The position numbers and the translations under genes were made by a program. Below are positions 62,312-64,000 of a stretch of DNA of 64,000 nucleotides, piece after piece. Below the pieces are notes generated by a model. That model saw only the letters and a list, made by a program, of their open reading frames with translations. It ran no database searches and was not told the origin of the DNA. Positions within the stretch are counted from its first letter, which is position 1. The number at the start of each line of letters is the position of its first letter. Source of the stretch: Streptomyces sp. 135 (GTDB lineage: Bacteria > Actinomycetota > Actinomycetes > Streptomycetales > Streptomycetaceae); NCBI RefSeq assembly GCF_020026305.1, contig NZ_CP075691.1, positions 3,341,001-3,405,000 on the forward strand. Reading direction: 5' to 3'.

Positions 62312-64000
<1,689 letters not shown>

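Overview
The window is high-GC actinomycete DNA with GTG/ATG starts, frequent 4-bp ATGA/GTGA gene overlaps, and the gene block secA ... hpf - comF - lpqB - mtrB - mtrA - mtnA. Together these point to a Streptomyces chromosome core. No transposase, integrase, tRNA or CRISPR array was recognised.

Region 1 (1-20773) is a wall teichoic acid / cell-wall glycopolymer cluster. It starts with the tail of a Stealth-family sugar-phosphate transferase. It then holds four large proteins that join a GT-A glycosyltransferase domain to a TagF-like CDP-glycerol glycerophosphotransferase domain (here called B1 184-2283, A1 2433-5960, A2 13237-16842, B2 16839-19100). There are also two TarS-like glycosyltransferases, one GT-C-type membrane protein, galE, and the TagG/TagH exporter with a TetR gene beside it. 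The four fusion proteins have decayed unevenly. A1 has lost the HGT histidine of its polymerase half, B2 has lost the catalytic motifs of its GT-A half, and A2 and B1 look intact in both.

Region 2 (20786-26934) begins with regulators and an acetyltransferase: GNAT, an XRE/TPR regulator, an HATPase protein, an HATPase remnant and a UTRA-only protein. It ends with a three-gene operon of DPM1-like polyprenyl-phosphate glycosyltransferase, GtrA flippase and GT-C protein. This is the layout of a CsbB/GtcA/YfhO-type system that decorates wall polymers outside the membrane, and its GT-C protein is a paralogue of the one in region 1. The GtrA gene appears frame-shifted near its start.

Region 3 (27300-41958) holds two closely related Ser/Thr kinases flanking a secreted phospholipase A2, the 180-kDa-class NAD-glutamate dehydrogenase, a DJ-1/PfpI protein, a large ATPase-LuxR regulator, a HAD phosphatase, a DUF6912 protein and an Rv3235-family protein.

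Region 4 (42089-56303) is conserved housekeeping: secA, a GNAT, a YcaQ-type DNA glycosylase, a NarL-type response regulator, long-form hpf, comF, lpqB-mtrB-mtrA and mtnA. Two DnaA-box-like sites precede comF.

Region 5 (56444-64000) is a tightly coupled operon of a membrane protein, DUF4129, DUF4350, MoxR ATPase and DUF58. It converges, through a perfect 20-bp-stem terminator, on the 5S and 23S genes at the end of an rRNA operon read on the minus strand.
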